In this document: positions 32,631 through 41,723 of the stretch, piece after piece | How positions within the stretch are numbered: the stretch's first letter is position 1 | Layout: every line of letters starts with the position of its first letter | NCBI GenBank assembly: GCA_000817085.1 | Contig: JUEM01000014.1 | Span: 1 to 43,601 of the forward strand | DNA from: a marine actinobacterium MedAcidi-G1 | Lineage (GTDB): Bacteria; Actinomycetota; Acidimicrobiia; Acidimicrobiales; MedAcidi-G1 | Direction: 5' to 3' | DNA length: 43,601 nt | Translations under genes and position numbers: made by a program | Notes under the pieces: model-generated | Seen by the model: only the letters and a program-made list of their open reading frames with translations | The model's database searches: none | Told to the model about the DNA's origin: nothing

Positions 32631-33266
32631 TTATGGTGATAATCGAGTAAAAACCCACCCTTCGATGGTTGACTCGTAACTTATTCTGTCATGCAACCGA
32701 TTCTGTCTTCCTTGCCAGAACTCGATTAAATTCGGCAAAACTTTGTAACCCCCCCAATGATTAGGTCTTGGAACTTCAATACCTCGCCACTTTAATTCCT
32801 GAATTTCAAATGCAGTATCTAATTCTTCTCGAGTAGAAATCATGCTGCTTTGATTAGAAACTAAAGATCCTATTTTGCTTTCATATGGTCGCATCGCCCA
32901 GTACTCATCTGACTCATTTTCAGGGATTTTTTCAGCCATCCCTTGAACTAATACCTGTCTACGTAATTCGTTCCAGCTAAAAGTAAGAGAAACTTTTTCA
33001 TTAGTTGTGATATCTGTAGCTTTTTTACTCTCGTAATTAGTAAAGAAAACAAATCCATCTTCACGAACCTCTTTTAAAAGAACATTTCTTCCACTAGGAG
33101 AACCATTTTTATCAACAGTGTTTAAAACCATTGCGTTAGGTTCTGAATATCCGACTTTTTCTATTTCTGAATACCAAATTTTAAATTGGTCAATTGGGTC
33201 GCTAGCTAAATCATCTTCATAAAGACCACGATTTTCATATTCTTTACGTACCTGTCGTAAATCCAT
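32631..33266 (-). CDS. pdxH: Pyridoxamine 5'-phosphate oxidase
   Basis: An FMN enzyme that oxidises pyridoxamine or pyridoxine phosphate to pyridoxal phosphate. At 211 residues it is full length. Family marks: NAMVLNTVDKNGSPSGRNVLLK, FVFFTNYESKKATDI, SLTFSWNELRRQVLVQG (FMN binding), and the C-terminal PNLIEFWQGRQNRLHDRISY signature. The ATG at 33266 diverges from the crcB pair by 59 bases. Confidence 0.96.
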   Translation of the reverse strand: MDLRQVRKEYENRGLYEDDLASDPIDQFKIWYSEIEKVGYSEPNAMVLNTVDKNGSPSGRNVLLKEVREDGFVFFTNYESKKATDITTNEKVSLTFSWNELRRQVLVQGMAEKIPENESDEYWAMRPYESKIGSLVSNQSSMISTREELDTAFEIQELKWRGIEVPRPNHWGGYKVLPNLIEFWQGRQNRLHDRISYESTIEGWVFTRLSP

Positions 33267-33325
33267 ATAAATGGTCTACCCAAAATAGTCAGCTACCACA
33301 AATATCAGGATGTAATGTTTTCTGA

Positions 33326-33685
33326 ATGAGTAAGTATGATTTTTTGAGAGTTGGAATTGGCGGTTCGATCGGAGCAGGTCTGCGCTGGTTAATCATAGAA
33401 AACACAACTACGCAACTTTTTCCATGGCCCACTCTCTTAATTAACCTTTTTGGATGCGCTGCTCTTGGAGTGCTTATAGGAAAAAATGTAAACAATAAGG
33501 CTCTACTAACTTGGGGCACAGGATTTTGTGGAGGCTTAACGACTTTTTCGACATTCTCTATTGAAATAGCATTGCTATTACGTGACAACGAGATTTTTAT
33601 TCCTCTTTGCTATCTATTTATGTCTTTGTTCATGGGGATACTGGTATTTAAAAGTGGTTTAAAAGCATGTAAGGGTAAAAGATGA
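33326..33685 (+). CDS. crcB: Fluoride channel CrcB/Fluc, first subunit
   Basis: A 119-residue four-helix membrane protein. FLRVGIGGSIGAGLRWL at the N-terminus, LINLFGCAALGVLIG, and GTGFCGGLTTFSTFSIE contain the conserved arginine, asparagine and phenylalanine-lined fluoride path. The channel exports fluoride passively. The second copy overlaps its end by four bases, as in species that use two distinct subunits in a heterodimer. No fluoride riboswitch is evident in the 59 bases upstream. Confidence 0.92.
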   Translation: MSKYDFLRVGIGGSIGAGLRWLIIENTTTQLFPWPTLLINLFGCAALGVLIGKNVNNKALLTWGTGFCGGLTTFSTFSIEIALLLRDNEIFIPLCYLFMSLFMGILVFKSGLKACKGKR

Positions 33686-33999
33686 TAGTTCTTGCTTTTC
33701 TTGCTATCGCTGCTGTTGGAAGTTTCATCAGATGGAAAACATCAATATTTTTTGGTATTTATAAGGGAACACTCATCGTTAATATCATCGGTTCATTTTG
33801 TCTGGGTCTTAGTATTGAATTAAACGATCCGGAGTTAACACTTGTATGCATTGGAGGACTTGGTTCGCTGACAACCTTTTCCACTTTTTGCGCAAACATA
33901 GACTTTTTATCTAAAAAAAACTACCGATCTAGTTTTATATATTCACTACTTACCGTCACCTTGGGTGTATTAGCAGCAACAGTTGCGCTAAACATTTAA
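33682..33999 (+). CDS. crcB: Fluoride channel CrcB/Fluc, second subunit
   Basis: A 105-residue paralogue with LAIAAVGSFIRWK, LIVNIIGSFCLGL and GGLGSLTTFSTFCANI. It probably assembles with the preceding subunit in antiparallel orientation. It converges with serS, only four bases between their stops, with no room for a terminator. Confidence 0.92.
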   Translation: MIVLAFLAIAAVGSFIRWKTSIFFGIYKGTLIVNIIGSFCLGLSIELNDPELTLVCIGGLGSLTTFSTFCANIDFLSKKNYRSSFIYSLLTVTLGVLAATVALNI

Positions 34000-34003
34000 A
34001 ATT

Positions 34004-35284
34004 TCAATTTATGGTTTTCACACCCTGCATATAAGGCAGAAGAGGTTCAGGGATACGAATACTGCCATCTTCTTGTCTGTATGTCTCTACAATTGCGGCC
34101 CACACACGTGGTACTGCTAGGCCTGAGCCATTAAGGGTGTGAATAACCGATGTTCCTTTTGCTTCTTCTGATCTATATCTGACATTTGCTCGACGTGCCT
34201 GGTAATCACTAAACCAAGAAACTGATGAAACCTCAAGCCACTGTTCAGCACCAGGAGCATAAACTTCAATATCGAAAGTTCGCGCTGAAGAATTTCCTAA
34301 ATCTCCTGCACATAAATCGAGAATACGGTAACTCAGTCCCAAATCAGCTATTGCCGACTCTGCTCTAGAAAGAATGTCATCATGAACTTCCTTTGCCTGT
34401 TCTGGTGTCGCATAAGCAAGTAACTCAACTTTGTCAAACTCATGCACTCTCAAAAGACCTCGTGTGTCTCTACCAGCCGAACCTGCCTCACGTCTAAAGC
34501 AAGAAGTATGAGACATTAACTTCATTGGCAAGTCACTTTCACTAATAATCTCGTCCCGAGCATATGAAGTGAGCGGAACTTCCGCTGTAGGGATCGCCCA
34601 AAGGTCATCTCTCTCGAGATGGTATGCGTCATCTGAAAACTTTGGAAGATGCCCGGTAGAAACCATTGTTTCTGTCAAGACAAGAGTAGGGGGCCTAATC
34701 TCACGGTACGCATCAGCATTTCGGTCCAGCCCATACTGGATCAAGGAGCGACACAATGTAGCCCCTAAACCTGTGTACATAGCAAACATGGATCCAGAAA
34801 GCTTGGTTGCTCTTTCAACATCAAGAATGCCTAGGGTCTCTCCTATTTCCCAGTGAGGCACGCGTTGGCAACTATTCCAATCTTTTTCACCTTGCCCTTC
34901 GACTCTTAGAATCACATTGTCGTCCGCGCTTTTACCATCAGGGCATTCTTCAGCAGGAATATTTGGGACTCTTAGTAATAGCTCACGTATTTCTATAGAT
35001 AAACGGTCACATTCTTCACTAAGTGCTTCTTCCTTTTCTCGCATTTCGCGACTCGACTCTTGAAGAGGAATAGCTTCATCTTTTTTTCCAGATTTGTGTA
35101 GATCGCCTACTTTTCTTGAAAGTTCTTTAATTTCATTGCGTAACTGGTCTCGGTTTTCAGCAGTTTTCCTATATTTTTCATCTAATTCAATTATGAGGTC
35201 TAAATCAGCTGTACTTTCTCCACGCCTAGAAATCGATTGCTTAACCGAAATAGGGTCATTGCGTAATAAACGAATATCAATCAT
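34004..35284 (-). CDS. serS: Seryl-tRNA synthetase
   Basis: Class II synthetase charging tRNA-Ser, and also tRNA-Sec before its conversion to selenocysteinyl-tRNA. At 426 residues it is full length. The N-terminal coiled-coil arm (about 28-100) precedes motif 2 (SHTSCFRREAGSAGRDTRGLLRVHEF is the family stretch, keeping the arginine of FRxE). Motif 3 is GLAVPRVWAAIVE near the end. ATG 35284. The presence of selC in the same window adds interest but no direct linkage. Confidence 0.97.
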   Translation of the reverse strand: MIDIRLLRNDPISVKQSISRRGESTADLDLIIELDEKYRKTAENRDQLRNEIKELSRKVGDLHKSGKKDEAIPLQESSREMREKEEALSEECDRLSIEIRELLLRVPNIPAEECPDGKSADDNVILRVEGQGEKDWNSCQRVPHWEIGETLGILDVERATKLSGSMFAMYTGLGATLCRSLIQYGLDRNADAYREIRPPTLVLTETMVSTGHLPKFSDDAYHLERDDLWAIPTAEVPLTSYARDEIISESDLPMKLMSHTSCFRREAGSAGRDTRGLLRVHEFDKVELLAYATPEQAKEVHDDILSRAESAIADLGLSYRILDLCAGDLGNSSARTFDIEVYAPGAEQWLEVSSVSWFSDYQARRANVRYRSEEAKGTSVIHTLNGSGLAVPRVWAAIVETYRQEDGSIRIPEPLLPYMQGVKTIN

Positions 35285-35344
35285 TGAAACGAACTTATCC
35301 TTTAAATGAGCCAGCCTTAAACTTTTTTTAATGTTTATTAAATT

Positions 35345-36169
35345 TCAGGTTGAGATCGTCCTAATATCCTGATTTCTAGTGTGTTCTCGGGCAAAAATAT
35401 AGAACTTGGAAATAATTATTGCCCACAAATAAAACCCGCCAATCAGTTTCATTATTAACCCAGCTGCTTGTTGATCTGATTGAACACTTATTCCCCACAT
35501 TAGATAACCATCATCGTAGTGTCTATAAACATTGCCTTCAGCAAAAGTTAGCCATGCCGCAGGAATCGTGGGAATAATTGACATGAGGAATAAATAGAAC
35601 ATTTGAGCTGGAAGAGATAAGCGAAGTTCTGGTATCGGAGAAACTACTGGGATCCACATCAAAATCGCGGTAGTGAATAACAAAAGATGAATTAAATAGT
35701 GAAAGGCACCTGAATCAGCAGAAAACTGCACGAAGCCACTCCAGTGAGTCAAAGCTACTAGCGCGTTGAAGGTCAAACCCGCCACCACTGGATGAGAGAG
35801 CTTTCTAATTATTCTTGAGGTAAAACTATCACCAGCAACTAAAAGTCTGGCTAGCCATGTTGGTATTGAAAACAGAAAGAGTGGAGGAACTACGAAAGTA
35901 ATTAAAAGATGTTGAAGCATGTGTGCCGAATACAAATGATCTTCTGCGATGTCGTGTAAGGGCCAGTCCGCTGAAATTAATAGCAAAATTATGGCAAAAA
36001 TAAATGTAATTTTTTGTTTGCGGGTAACTATTTTTTGATCTGAAGTAACAACTTTTGGACCGATAACCTTTATAGCCCAAAACCCAAGTAAGAAAATAGC
36101 AATTACAAGTAGCCAAACTTCTGGATGGGCTTTCCAAGCCCAAGGATTTATTGAATTTAGATCCCTCAT
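35345..36169 (-). CDS. ctaG: Cytochrome c oxidase assembly protein, CtaG (caa3) family
   Basis: A 274-residue membrane protein of the caa3_CtaG family with about seven helices. Family features are DWPLHDIAEDHLYSAHMLQHLL with histidines in a membrane-facing row, PPLFLFSIPTWL, LTHWSGFV and the SAWLTFAEGNVY-like loop near residue 210. In Bacillus, CtaG is needed for oxidase formation, probably for CuB insertion. It is the last gene of the oxidase cluster, separated by 62 bases from ctaF. ATG at 36169. Confidence 0.9.
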   Translation of the reverse strand: MRDLNSINPWAWKAHPEVWLLVIAIFLLGFWAIKVIGPKVVTSDQKIVTRKQKITFIFAIILLLISADWPLHDIAEDHLYSAHMLQHLLITFVVPPLFLFSIPTWLARLLVAGDSFTSRIIRKLSHPVVAGLTFNALVALTHWSGFVQFSADSGAFHYLIHLLLFTTAILMWIPVVSPIPELRLSLPAQMFYLFLMSIIPTIPAAWLTFAEGNVYRHYDDGYLMWGISVQSDQQAAGLIMKLIGGFYLWAIIISKFYIFAREHTRNQDIRTIST

Positions 36170-36231
36170 GTTTAAATCCGAACTATGCCTATTAAATTAA
36201 ACACTATGATTTAGGAGCAACAGGAGTATTT

Positions 36232-36570
36232 TCAACCTTTGTGCCAAAACTCAAAAACAGTTAAAGCAATGACATATACAACGGTAGCTAAAACCAGTCC
36301 TGCAACAAAAAATTTCGTAAACAAAGGACTATCAAAACGAAGGTGCATAAACCAAGCTGCTACGTAGAAAAACTTGATGACCATCATAATTAGTAGTAGC
36401 GGTATTAAAATTTCACCTGGCATTCCTTCAAAGAAATACGTGGCTACCTCTAAAGCTGTTATTACAGCAAGAATTATCGCAATCTGAATATATTTATTAT
36501 CTGAAGGATGATCGTGTTCGTCTCCGGCATCATCTGAAGTTTCAGAATGTTCAATTTCCGTTTTACTCAA
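36232..36570 (-). CDS. ctaF: Cytochrome c oxidase subunit IV-like (CtaF/COX4_pro)
   Basis: A 112-residue protein with three hydrophobic helices after an acidic, histidine-rich N-terminus (SDDAGDEHDHPSD). The YIQIAIILAVITALEVATYFF segment and the FYVAAWFMHLRFD loop are typical of prokaryotic subunit IV, a small stabilising subunit. It follows ctaE by 15 bases and precedes ctaG. Confidence 0.9.
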   Translation of the reverse strand: MSKTEIEHSETSDDAGDEHDHPSDNKYIQIAIILAVITALEVATYFFEGMPGEILIPLLLIMMVIKFFYVAAWFMHLRFDSPLFTKFFVAGLVLATVVYVIALTVFEFWHKG

Positions 36571-36585
36571 TTGTTAACTCCTATT

Positions 36586-37176
36586 TCAACTTGTAGGTGA
36601 CGGAACTAGATAAATGACTGTGAAAATGAATATCCACACTACGTCTACAAAGTGCCAATATAAACCAACAATCTCTAACGTTTCCGATGATTCACGTTTA
36701 AGGTTGCCACGCATCGAGGAAACATAGAGTGACATCAACATTACAATTCCTATACTCACATGGACTCCGTGAAATCCTGTAAGTGTAAAAAATGCTGATG
36801 AAAAGGGACTTGTTGAATAACCAAGACCTTCTCTTAAAAAGGTAGTGAATTCATACACTTGTCCGCCTATGAATAACGCTCCTAGTAAAGCTGTTGTGAG
36901 AAGCCATAGTCGAGTATTCCTATAGTCTCCTCGTTGTAATGAAGATAGAGACAAAACCATAGTTAGCGAACTCATTAGTAAAACGAAAGAGCTAACTGAT
37001 GTGAAAGGTATGTCAAAAATATCTCCTGGGGCGGGACCGTCAGCAAAACGGCTTCGATAAATCAAATAGGTGGAAATTAGGCCACCGAACAGCAAGCATT
37101 CGGAGCCTAGAAAAACCCACATTAAAAGTTTGTTATTAGACACGCCTGTTCCAACAGAGTGCTCATTTTCAGTCAA
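36586..37176 (-). CDS. ctaE: Cytochrome c oxidase subunit III
   Basis: A 196-residue five-helix subunit III. Landmarks are MWVFLGSECLLFGGLISTYL (conserved glutamate), FFTLTGFHGVHVSIGIVML, and the C-terminal YWHFVDVVWIFIFTVIYL signature. It lacks the first two helices of mitochondrial subunit III, as is usual in bacteria. Its start overlaps the end of ctaD by eight bases. Confidence 0.95.
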   Translation of the reverse strand: MTENEHSVGTGVSNNKLLMWVFLGSECLLFGGLISTYLIYRSRFADGPAPGDIFDIPFTSVSSFVLLMSSLTMVLSLSSLQRGDYRNTRLWLLTTALLGALFIGGQVYEFTTFLREGLGYSTSPFSSAFFTLTGFHGVHVSIGIVMLMSLYVSSMRGNLKRESSETLEIVGLYWHFVDVVWIFIFTVIYLVPSPTS

Positions 37177-39139
37177 CTGAAACCTCCTCTGCTACTTCAC
37201 CTGTCGTGTCTTCATGGTGATCTCCATGATTTCCTTCCGGATCATCTGGAGGCTCAAAAGCCCATGCATAAATAGACATTAGAATCATTATTCCCCCAGG
37301 CACACAAAGCCAGAGACTATAAATCAGGCCATAACCAATAAATGGAAATCCTAATGCAAGCACTAAAGGCCAATAAGAAGGAGATGGGAGATGTGTGTCT
37401 GTTGCTGAACCGTCTTGACATACTTCTTCAGCTGAGGCAATTCTGACTATTTTTCCATTTTCGTCTTTTCCATATTTCCTGTGCCAAAAATCGTCAAGTT
37501 CTTCTATGTTGGGGACTTCATCAAAATTATGTATTGGTGTTGGATTTGGTGTGATCCATTCAAGGCTTCGAGCATCCCACGGATCTGGACCAATAGGTGG
37601 CTGACCTTTTGCTTTTTTCGCTGAAACATAGATATTGATCAAAAAGAATAAAACGCCCAAACCTATTATGAACGATCCAATTGTTTCAACCATGTTCCAC
37701 AATTCGAATCCGAAACCTGGACTGTAGGTATGAATTCGTCGTGACATTCCTTGCAAACCTAAAATGTGCATAGGCCCAAAAGTTAGATTAAACCCAATTA
37801 ACATCAACCAGAAATTCAATTTTCCTAGTTTTTCACCAAGCATGTGGCCAAATACTTTAGGCCACCAAAAATAGAAACCAGCGAAAATACCAAGAAGTGC
37901 TCCTCCGAATATCACGTAGTGGAAGTGGGCAACTATGTAGTAGGTGTCAGTTTGTTGAGTATCTGCGGGTGCAACTGCGTGTGTTACGCCGGAAAGACCC
38001 CCAACTGTAAACATTGAAACAACACCTGTAGCAAATAACATTGGGGTGTTAAATAATAGTTTTCCTCCCCACATTGTTGCCATCCAATTTAATATTTTCA
38101 CACCAGTTGGAACTGCGATAAACATTGTTGAAAGAGAAAAAGCAGCTACTGAAATTGGCCCTATACCTGAAACAAACATGTGATGAGCCCAAACTCCCCA
38201 CCCCATAAAACCGATTGCTATTCCTGAGAAAACCATAAATGGATATCCAAAAATAGGTTTGCGCGAAAAGGTAGGAATAACTTCTGAGATAATTCCAAAT
38301 GAAGGAAGTATCAATATGTACACCTCGGGGTGTCCGAAAATCCAGAAAAGGTGCTGCCATAATAAAGGATCTGCTCCCATTACAGGATTAAAGAAGTTTG
38401 ATCCAAAATTCCTGTCAAATAAGAGTAAAAATAGCGCCACTGTTATCACAGGCACAGCGAAGACTAGAAGAAACTGAACAACTAAAATCATCCAAGTAAA
38501 AACTGGCATTTTGAATAATGTCATACCGGGTGCCCGCATATTAAGAACTGTCACAATCAAATTCATCGCTGACACCAACGAGGCGATACCAGTTATCTGG
38601 AGTCCTATGGCATAAAAGTCCATACCATTGCCAGGTGAAAAAACAATCCCTGTATTTGGTGCGTATCCAAACCACCCACCGTCTGGGGCGTCTCCAAAAA
38701 GCCATGCTGTATTCAGGAAAAGACCCCCCGCTAAAAATACCCAAAATGACAGAGCATTTAATCTGGGGAAAGCTACGTCTCTAGCTCCAATTTGAAGCGG
38801 TAGTAGATAATTCGCAAATGCAGCTGCTAGGGGCATAATAACCAAAAACACCATTGTCACACCGTGCATTGTGAACATCTGGTTGTACATATCCGCTCCA
38901 AGAACAGTTCCATTTGGTGTAGCCAGTTGTAAGCGAATTAATAAAGCCTCAATACCTCCTATTAGAAAAAAGAAAAGAGCTGCAGCTCCATAAAGTACGC
39001 CGATTTTCTTGTGGTCTACAGTTGTTACCCAATCTCTCCAGCCATTACCTCCCTTTGGTCTTGTATATACGCCTAGAGGTTGGTGTTTTGTCTGATCTTC
39101 AGATGTTGATTCCACTTGTGGTTCTACTGTTTGTGTCAT
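37169..39139 (-). CDS. ctaD: Cytochrome c oxidase subunit I (catalytic)
   Basis: Haem-copper oxygen reductase subunit I. All ligands are visible (numbering from the GTG at 39142): H93 (haem a, FTMHGVTM), H271 and Y275 (CuB and cross-linked tyrosine, FGHPEVY), H320-H321 (CuB, WAHHMF), and H406/H408 (haem a3/haem a, VAHFHY). It is an A-type enzyme of about 656 residues with two extra C-terminal helices after a DPWDARSLEW segment, as in caa3-type subunit I. ATG 39139 is preferred because GGAGG lies eight bases upstream; the ctaC stop overlaps it. Transcription is in the order ctaC-ctaD-ctaE-ctaF. Confidence 0.97.
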   Translation of the reverse strand: MTQTVEPQVESTSEDQTKHQPLGVYTRPKGGNGWRDWVTTVDHKKIGVLYGAAALFFFLIGGIEALLIRLQLATPNGTVLGADMYNQMFTMHGVTMVFLVIMPLAAAFANYLLPLQIGARDVAFPRLNALSFWVFLAGGLFLNTAWLFGDAPDGGWFGYAPNTGIVFSPGNGMDFYAIGLQITGIASLVSAMNLIVTVLNMRAPGMTLFKMPVFTWMILVVQFLLVFAVPVITVALFLLLFDRNFGSNFFNPVMGADPLLWQHLFWIFGHPEVYILILPSFGIISEVIPTFSRKPIFGYPFMVFSGIAIGFMGWGVWAHHMFVSGIGPISVAAFSLSTMFIAVPTGVKILNWMATMWGGKLLFNTPMLFATGVVSMFTVGGLSGVTHAVAPADTQQTDTYYIVAHFHYVIFGGALLGIFAGFYFWWPKVFGHMLGEKLGKLNFWLMLIGFNLTFGPMHILGLQGMSRRIHTYSPGFGFELWNMVETIGSFIIGLGVLFFLINIYVSAKKAKGQPPIGPDPWDARSLEWITPNPTPIHNFDEVPNIEELDDFWHRKYGKDENGKIVRIASAEEVCQDGSATDTHLPSPSYWPLVLALGFPFIGYGLIYSLWLCVPGGIMILMSIYAWAFEPPDDPEGNHGDHHEDTTGEVAEEVSVD

Positions 39140-40329
39140 CACTCGACCTCCGTGGCAGCAATAGTCTCAATTGTGGGTTTTTCTCCCAGTGTCTCAAGAT
39201 AAGCAACTAAATCATCTATCTGACCTTCATCCAAGCCTAAATTAGGCATTCCTCTTCTACCTTCGGCATAAGCAGGTTTTTCTTCTGGAGCATTTCTCAG
39301 CCAAGCCTCAAGTTGAGTCCGATTTAAAGAGCCATCTGGTTCATACATATTAAAAATTCCACCCGCAAAAGTTGTTCTGCTCATTAAATGTGTGAGATTT
39401 GGAGCAGCATTAGAAACCAAATCTGCCCCTATAGATGTTTCATCGTTTACACCTTTTACTACATGGCATCTAACGCATAAAGATTCATAAACCTCTTTCC
39501 CGCGCTTAGATGATTCAGTTGTAGGTTCAAGTGCGGGCTCTATTTGTCTATTAATCCATGCTTGAAAATTTTCTGGTTCCATCGCTACCACTTGCATTCG
39601 CATTCTGGCATGCGATAGGCCACAAAATTCAGTACATTGACCGAAATAAACCCCTGGCTCATCTGCTTCAATTTTCCACGGACTAACTCTTCCGGGCACA
39701 GCGTCTCTCTTACCATTTAAGGCAGGGATCCAATGGCTGTGAATTACATCCCGACTAGTGATTTTAAGTTCAATTTCTTCGCCAGTGGGTACGACCATCT
39801 GAGTAGATGTAATGATGTCAGCGGGGGGCAGGTTTCGGGCGTCAGATAAATCAACTCCATCCAGTCCATCAAGATAGTACCTGTACTCCCACCACCACTG
39901 TTGTCCTACTACCAATACTTCTGGCTCCCAAGAAATAGCTTCGCCATCAACAGATAAAGCCATCACGTTGTCATCGGTGCCGTTTATTTCTGACAAAGTT
40001 ATAAGGGTGAAAACTGAAACACCAGCAAGTATTAAAGTAGGTACAAGAGTCCAAAGAATTTCAAGTCTGAAATTTCCGTGAATCTGGTCAGGAAATTCTT
40101 CATCTGAATGATCGTCGCGAAAACGTAACCATAATAAAGCTGTACCGCCGAAAATAATTAAGAATACAACCCCGGCGATCATAAAAACTGGATCTGCTAG
40201 AGAATCAATCGAACGAGAAGTTGGACCTTTTGGGTTTAGTGTGTCAAGTTCAGCACCGGATGAGCAGGCGGAAATGAGAGTAAAAATACCGAGCAAAAAT
40301 ACTGAAAATTTGAATTCTTTTTTAAACAT
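39139..40329 (-). CDS. ctaC: Cytochrome c oxidase subunit II with fused cytochrome c domain
   Basis: A 396-residue caa3-type subunit II. The N-terminus is a lipoprotein signal (lipobox near C22) followed by two membrane helices. The cupredoxin domain has the CuA ligands H197, C232, E234, C236, H240 and M243 (QCTEFCGLSHARM). A C-terminal cytochrome c domain follows with haem-binding CVRCH (C285, C288, H289) and a probable axial methionine M361. The domain would receive electrons from soluble cytochrome c or a bc1 complex. It overlaps ctaD at the stop. Confidence 0.96.
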   Translation of the reverse strand: MFKKEFKFSVFLLGIFTLISACSSGAELDTLNPKGPTSRSIDSLADPVFMIAGVVFLIIFGGTALLWLRFRDDHSDEEFPDQIHGNFRLEILWTLVPTLILAGVSVFTLITLSEINGTDDNVMALSVDGEAISWEPEVLVVGQQWWWEYRYYLDGLDGVDLSDARNLPPADIITSTQMVVPTGEEIELKITSRDVIHSHWIPALNGKRDAVPGRVSPWKIEADEPGVYFGQCTEFCGLSHARMRMQVVAMEPENFQAWINRQIEPALEPTTESSKRGKEVYESLCVRCHVVKGVNDETSIGADLVSNAAPNLTHLMSRTTFAGGIFNMYEPDGSLNRTQLEAWLRNAPEEKPAYAEGRRGMPNLGLDEGQIDDLVAYLETLGEKPTIETIAATEVE

Positions 40330-40337
40330 GTTCTTAT

Positions 40338-41126
40338 TTATTCTTTTTCGTCAACGTGACTTTTATCGGCGTGATGTGATCCCTTATGATGAAAATCGCG
40401 TTCTCCTACTACTGCCGAAATAACACCAGCGATCAAAATACCTGATATACCTAAGAAAAGAATACTCTGTATCACTCCTCTTGAGATCGAAGGCCTCTTG
40501 CTTATAAAAAAAGCAGTGCCAAAAATGACAATACCCACAATGGTGGCTACCCAAACTGCACCTGTAACAGATGAGGAAAGAAGAATTCTAGACACCGCTA
40601 GGACAACTACCCCTATTCCTAAAGTTCCAATAATTGGTATTTCAATAGGTCTCATCAGCCGTTCTCTTAATTCGCTGTTAAGTCTTGGATCTGCTGTGGC
40701 TTTTTCAGACCAGTTCGTAATTGTCCATTCAAAACCAATCACAAGAACAATGATGATTCCAATAATGAAAACCGCAGAATTAACTACTAAACCAACTGCC
40801 AAAATACTTAATCCTAAAGCGGCAAACACCGGCCACCATGAATTACCTACCTCATTTTGAGCTTGCGGTAAGTCTTCTATCCCAAGCAATTCACTTGCGG
40901 CCTCGAGGTCACTATCACGAAATGCTTGGCTAACAATTCCCATGACAGCCATTGATCCAGCCCCGATCATTAGGAGTGTGTAAACAACATGGTTTCCAAC
41001 TCCACCCTTCCAACCCAGTGAAATAGGACCTGTTTCCGTTCCTCCAGTTGTATAGCCAGCAAAAACAGCTGACACTACCATTAATAAGCAAAGACCAAAC
41101 CAAAATTTGAAGCCAGTTGAAAGCAT
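40338..41126 (-). CDS. Conserved-looking membrane protein of the oxidase cluster, unknown
   Basis: A 262-residue membrane protein with about seven hydrophobic segments, a hydrophilic loop (residues about 68-95), and a histidine-rich C-terminal tail (FHHKGSHHADKSHVDE). I do not recognise a family. It lies between a subunit III-like gene (15 bases upstream) and ctaC (8 bases downstream) on the same strand, so it is probably part of the oxidase. A role as an accessory or subunit IV-like component, or in metal handling through the histidine tail, is conjecture. Confidence 0.65.
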   Translation of the reverse strand: MLSTGFKFWFGLCLLMVVSAVFAGYTTGGTETGPISLGWKGGVGNHVVYTLLMIGAGSMAVMGIVSQAFRDSDLEAASELLGIEDLPQAQNEVGNSWWPVFAALGLSILAVGLVVNSAVFIIGIIIVLVIGFEWTITNWSEKATADPRLNSELRERLMRPIEIPIIGTLGIGVVVLAVSRILLSSSVTGAVWVATIVGIVIFGTAFFISKRPSISRGVIQSILFLGISGILIAGVISAVVGERDFHHKGSHHADKSHVDEKE

Positions 41127-41141
41127 TAGTTAATCACACTC

Positions 41142-41723
41142 CTACTTCGCTATGTATATGCCGATCCAAATGATCGAATAGACAGCAACACCTGCATACC
41201 AATAGAAAGACAGAGCAGACACTAAATCTTGGTGACGTCTAGTGTCCTGGCCTCCAAAAGCCCTTATTAGAAGGAGTAAATTCCATATCACACCAATCCC
41301 AAGCATTGTCATATGCGCACCAACAATAGTAAAAAGCAATGTGGTTGCTTTGCTGTAATCAACTGGTAGTCCAATGTCGTTTAGGTAAAAAACAGTTTGA
41401 TTAATTACGGCAACCCCAAGAAGAGCTGTTAAACCAAGTGCCAGATAGGCATGAATTCGGTCGTTGTTTGAAACCGAACGTACAGCCCAAGCCATAGTCA
41501 CAACTGAAAGGGATAAAGTCGCCATATTCATTCCACCAGGTACAAGTTGTATAGCCCCTTCTGGAAACCATTCACTTCCCCAAGCATTAGCATCTGCGCG
41601 CATGGAAAAATAGATTGCAAACAGTCCAGCAAAGAACATAACAGAAGTGATGCTTCCAAGAACCGCACCCGTAACGAGTGTTCTTGGTCTGGATTCTGCT
41701 GGGGGTAAAACTGTATTAGACAT
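41142..41723 (-). CDS. Haem-copper oxidase subunit III-like protein
   Basis: A 193-residue five-helix protein similar in plan to CtaE: FFAGLFAIYFSMRADANAWG corresponds to the GGLISTYLIYRSRFADG helix, and FTIVGAHMTMLGIGVIWNLL to the TGFHGVHVSIG helix. It closes with FYWYAGVAVYSIIWIGIYI, equivalent to the YWHFVDVVWIFIF signature. The conserved glutamate of helix III is missing. It overlaps the degenerate subunit I gene by one base (TAATG), forming a second subunit I/III pair. Confidence 0.85.
   Translation of the reverse strand: MSNTVLPPAESRPRTLVTGAVLGSITSVMFFAGLFAIYFSMRADANAWGSEWFPEGAIQLVPGGMNMATLSLSVVTMAWAVRSVSNNDRIHAYLALGLTALLGVAVINQTVFYLNDIGLPVDYSKATTLLFTIVGAHMTMLGIGVIWNLLLLIRAFGGQDTRRHQDLVSALSFYWYAGVAVYSIIWIGIYIAK

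Noticed and set aside
33267-33325. Fluoride riboswitch upstream of crcB
   Set aside because: The 59-base spacer lacks the conserved fluoride motif and is too short to hold one plus a promoter.
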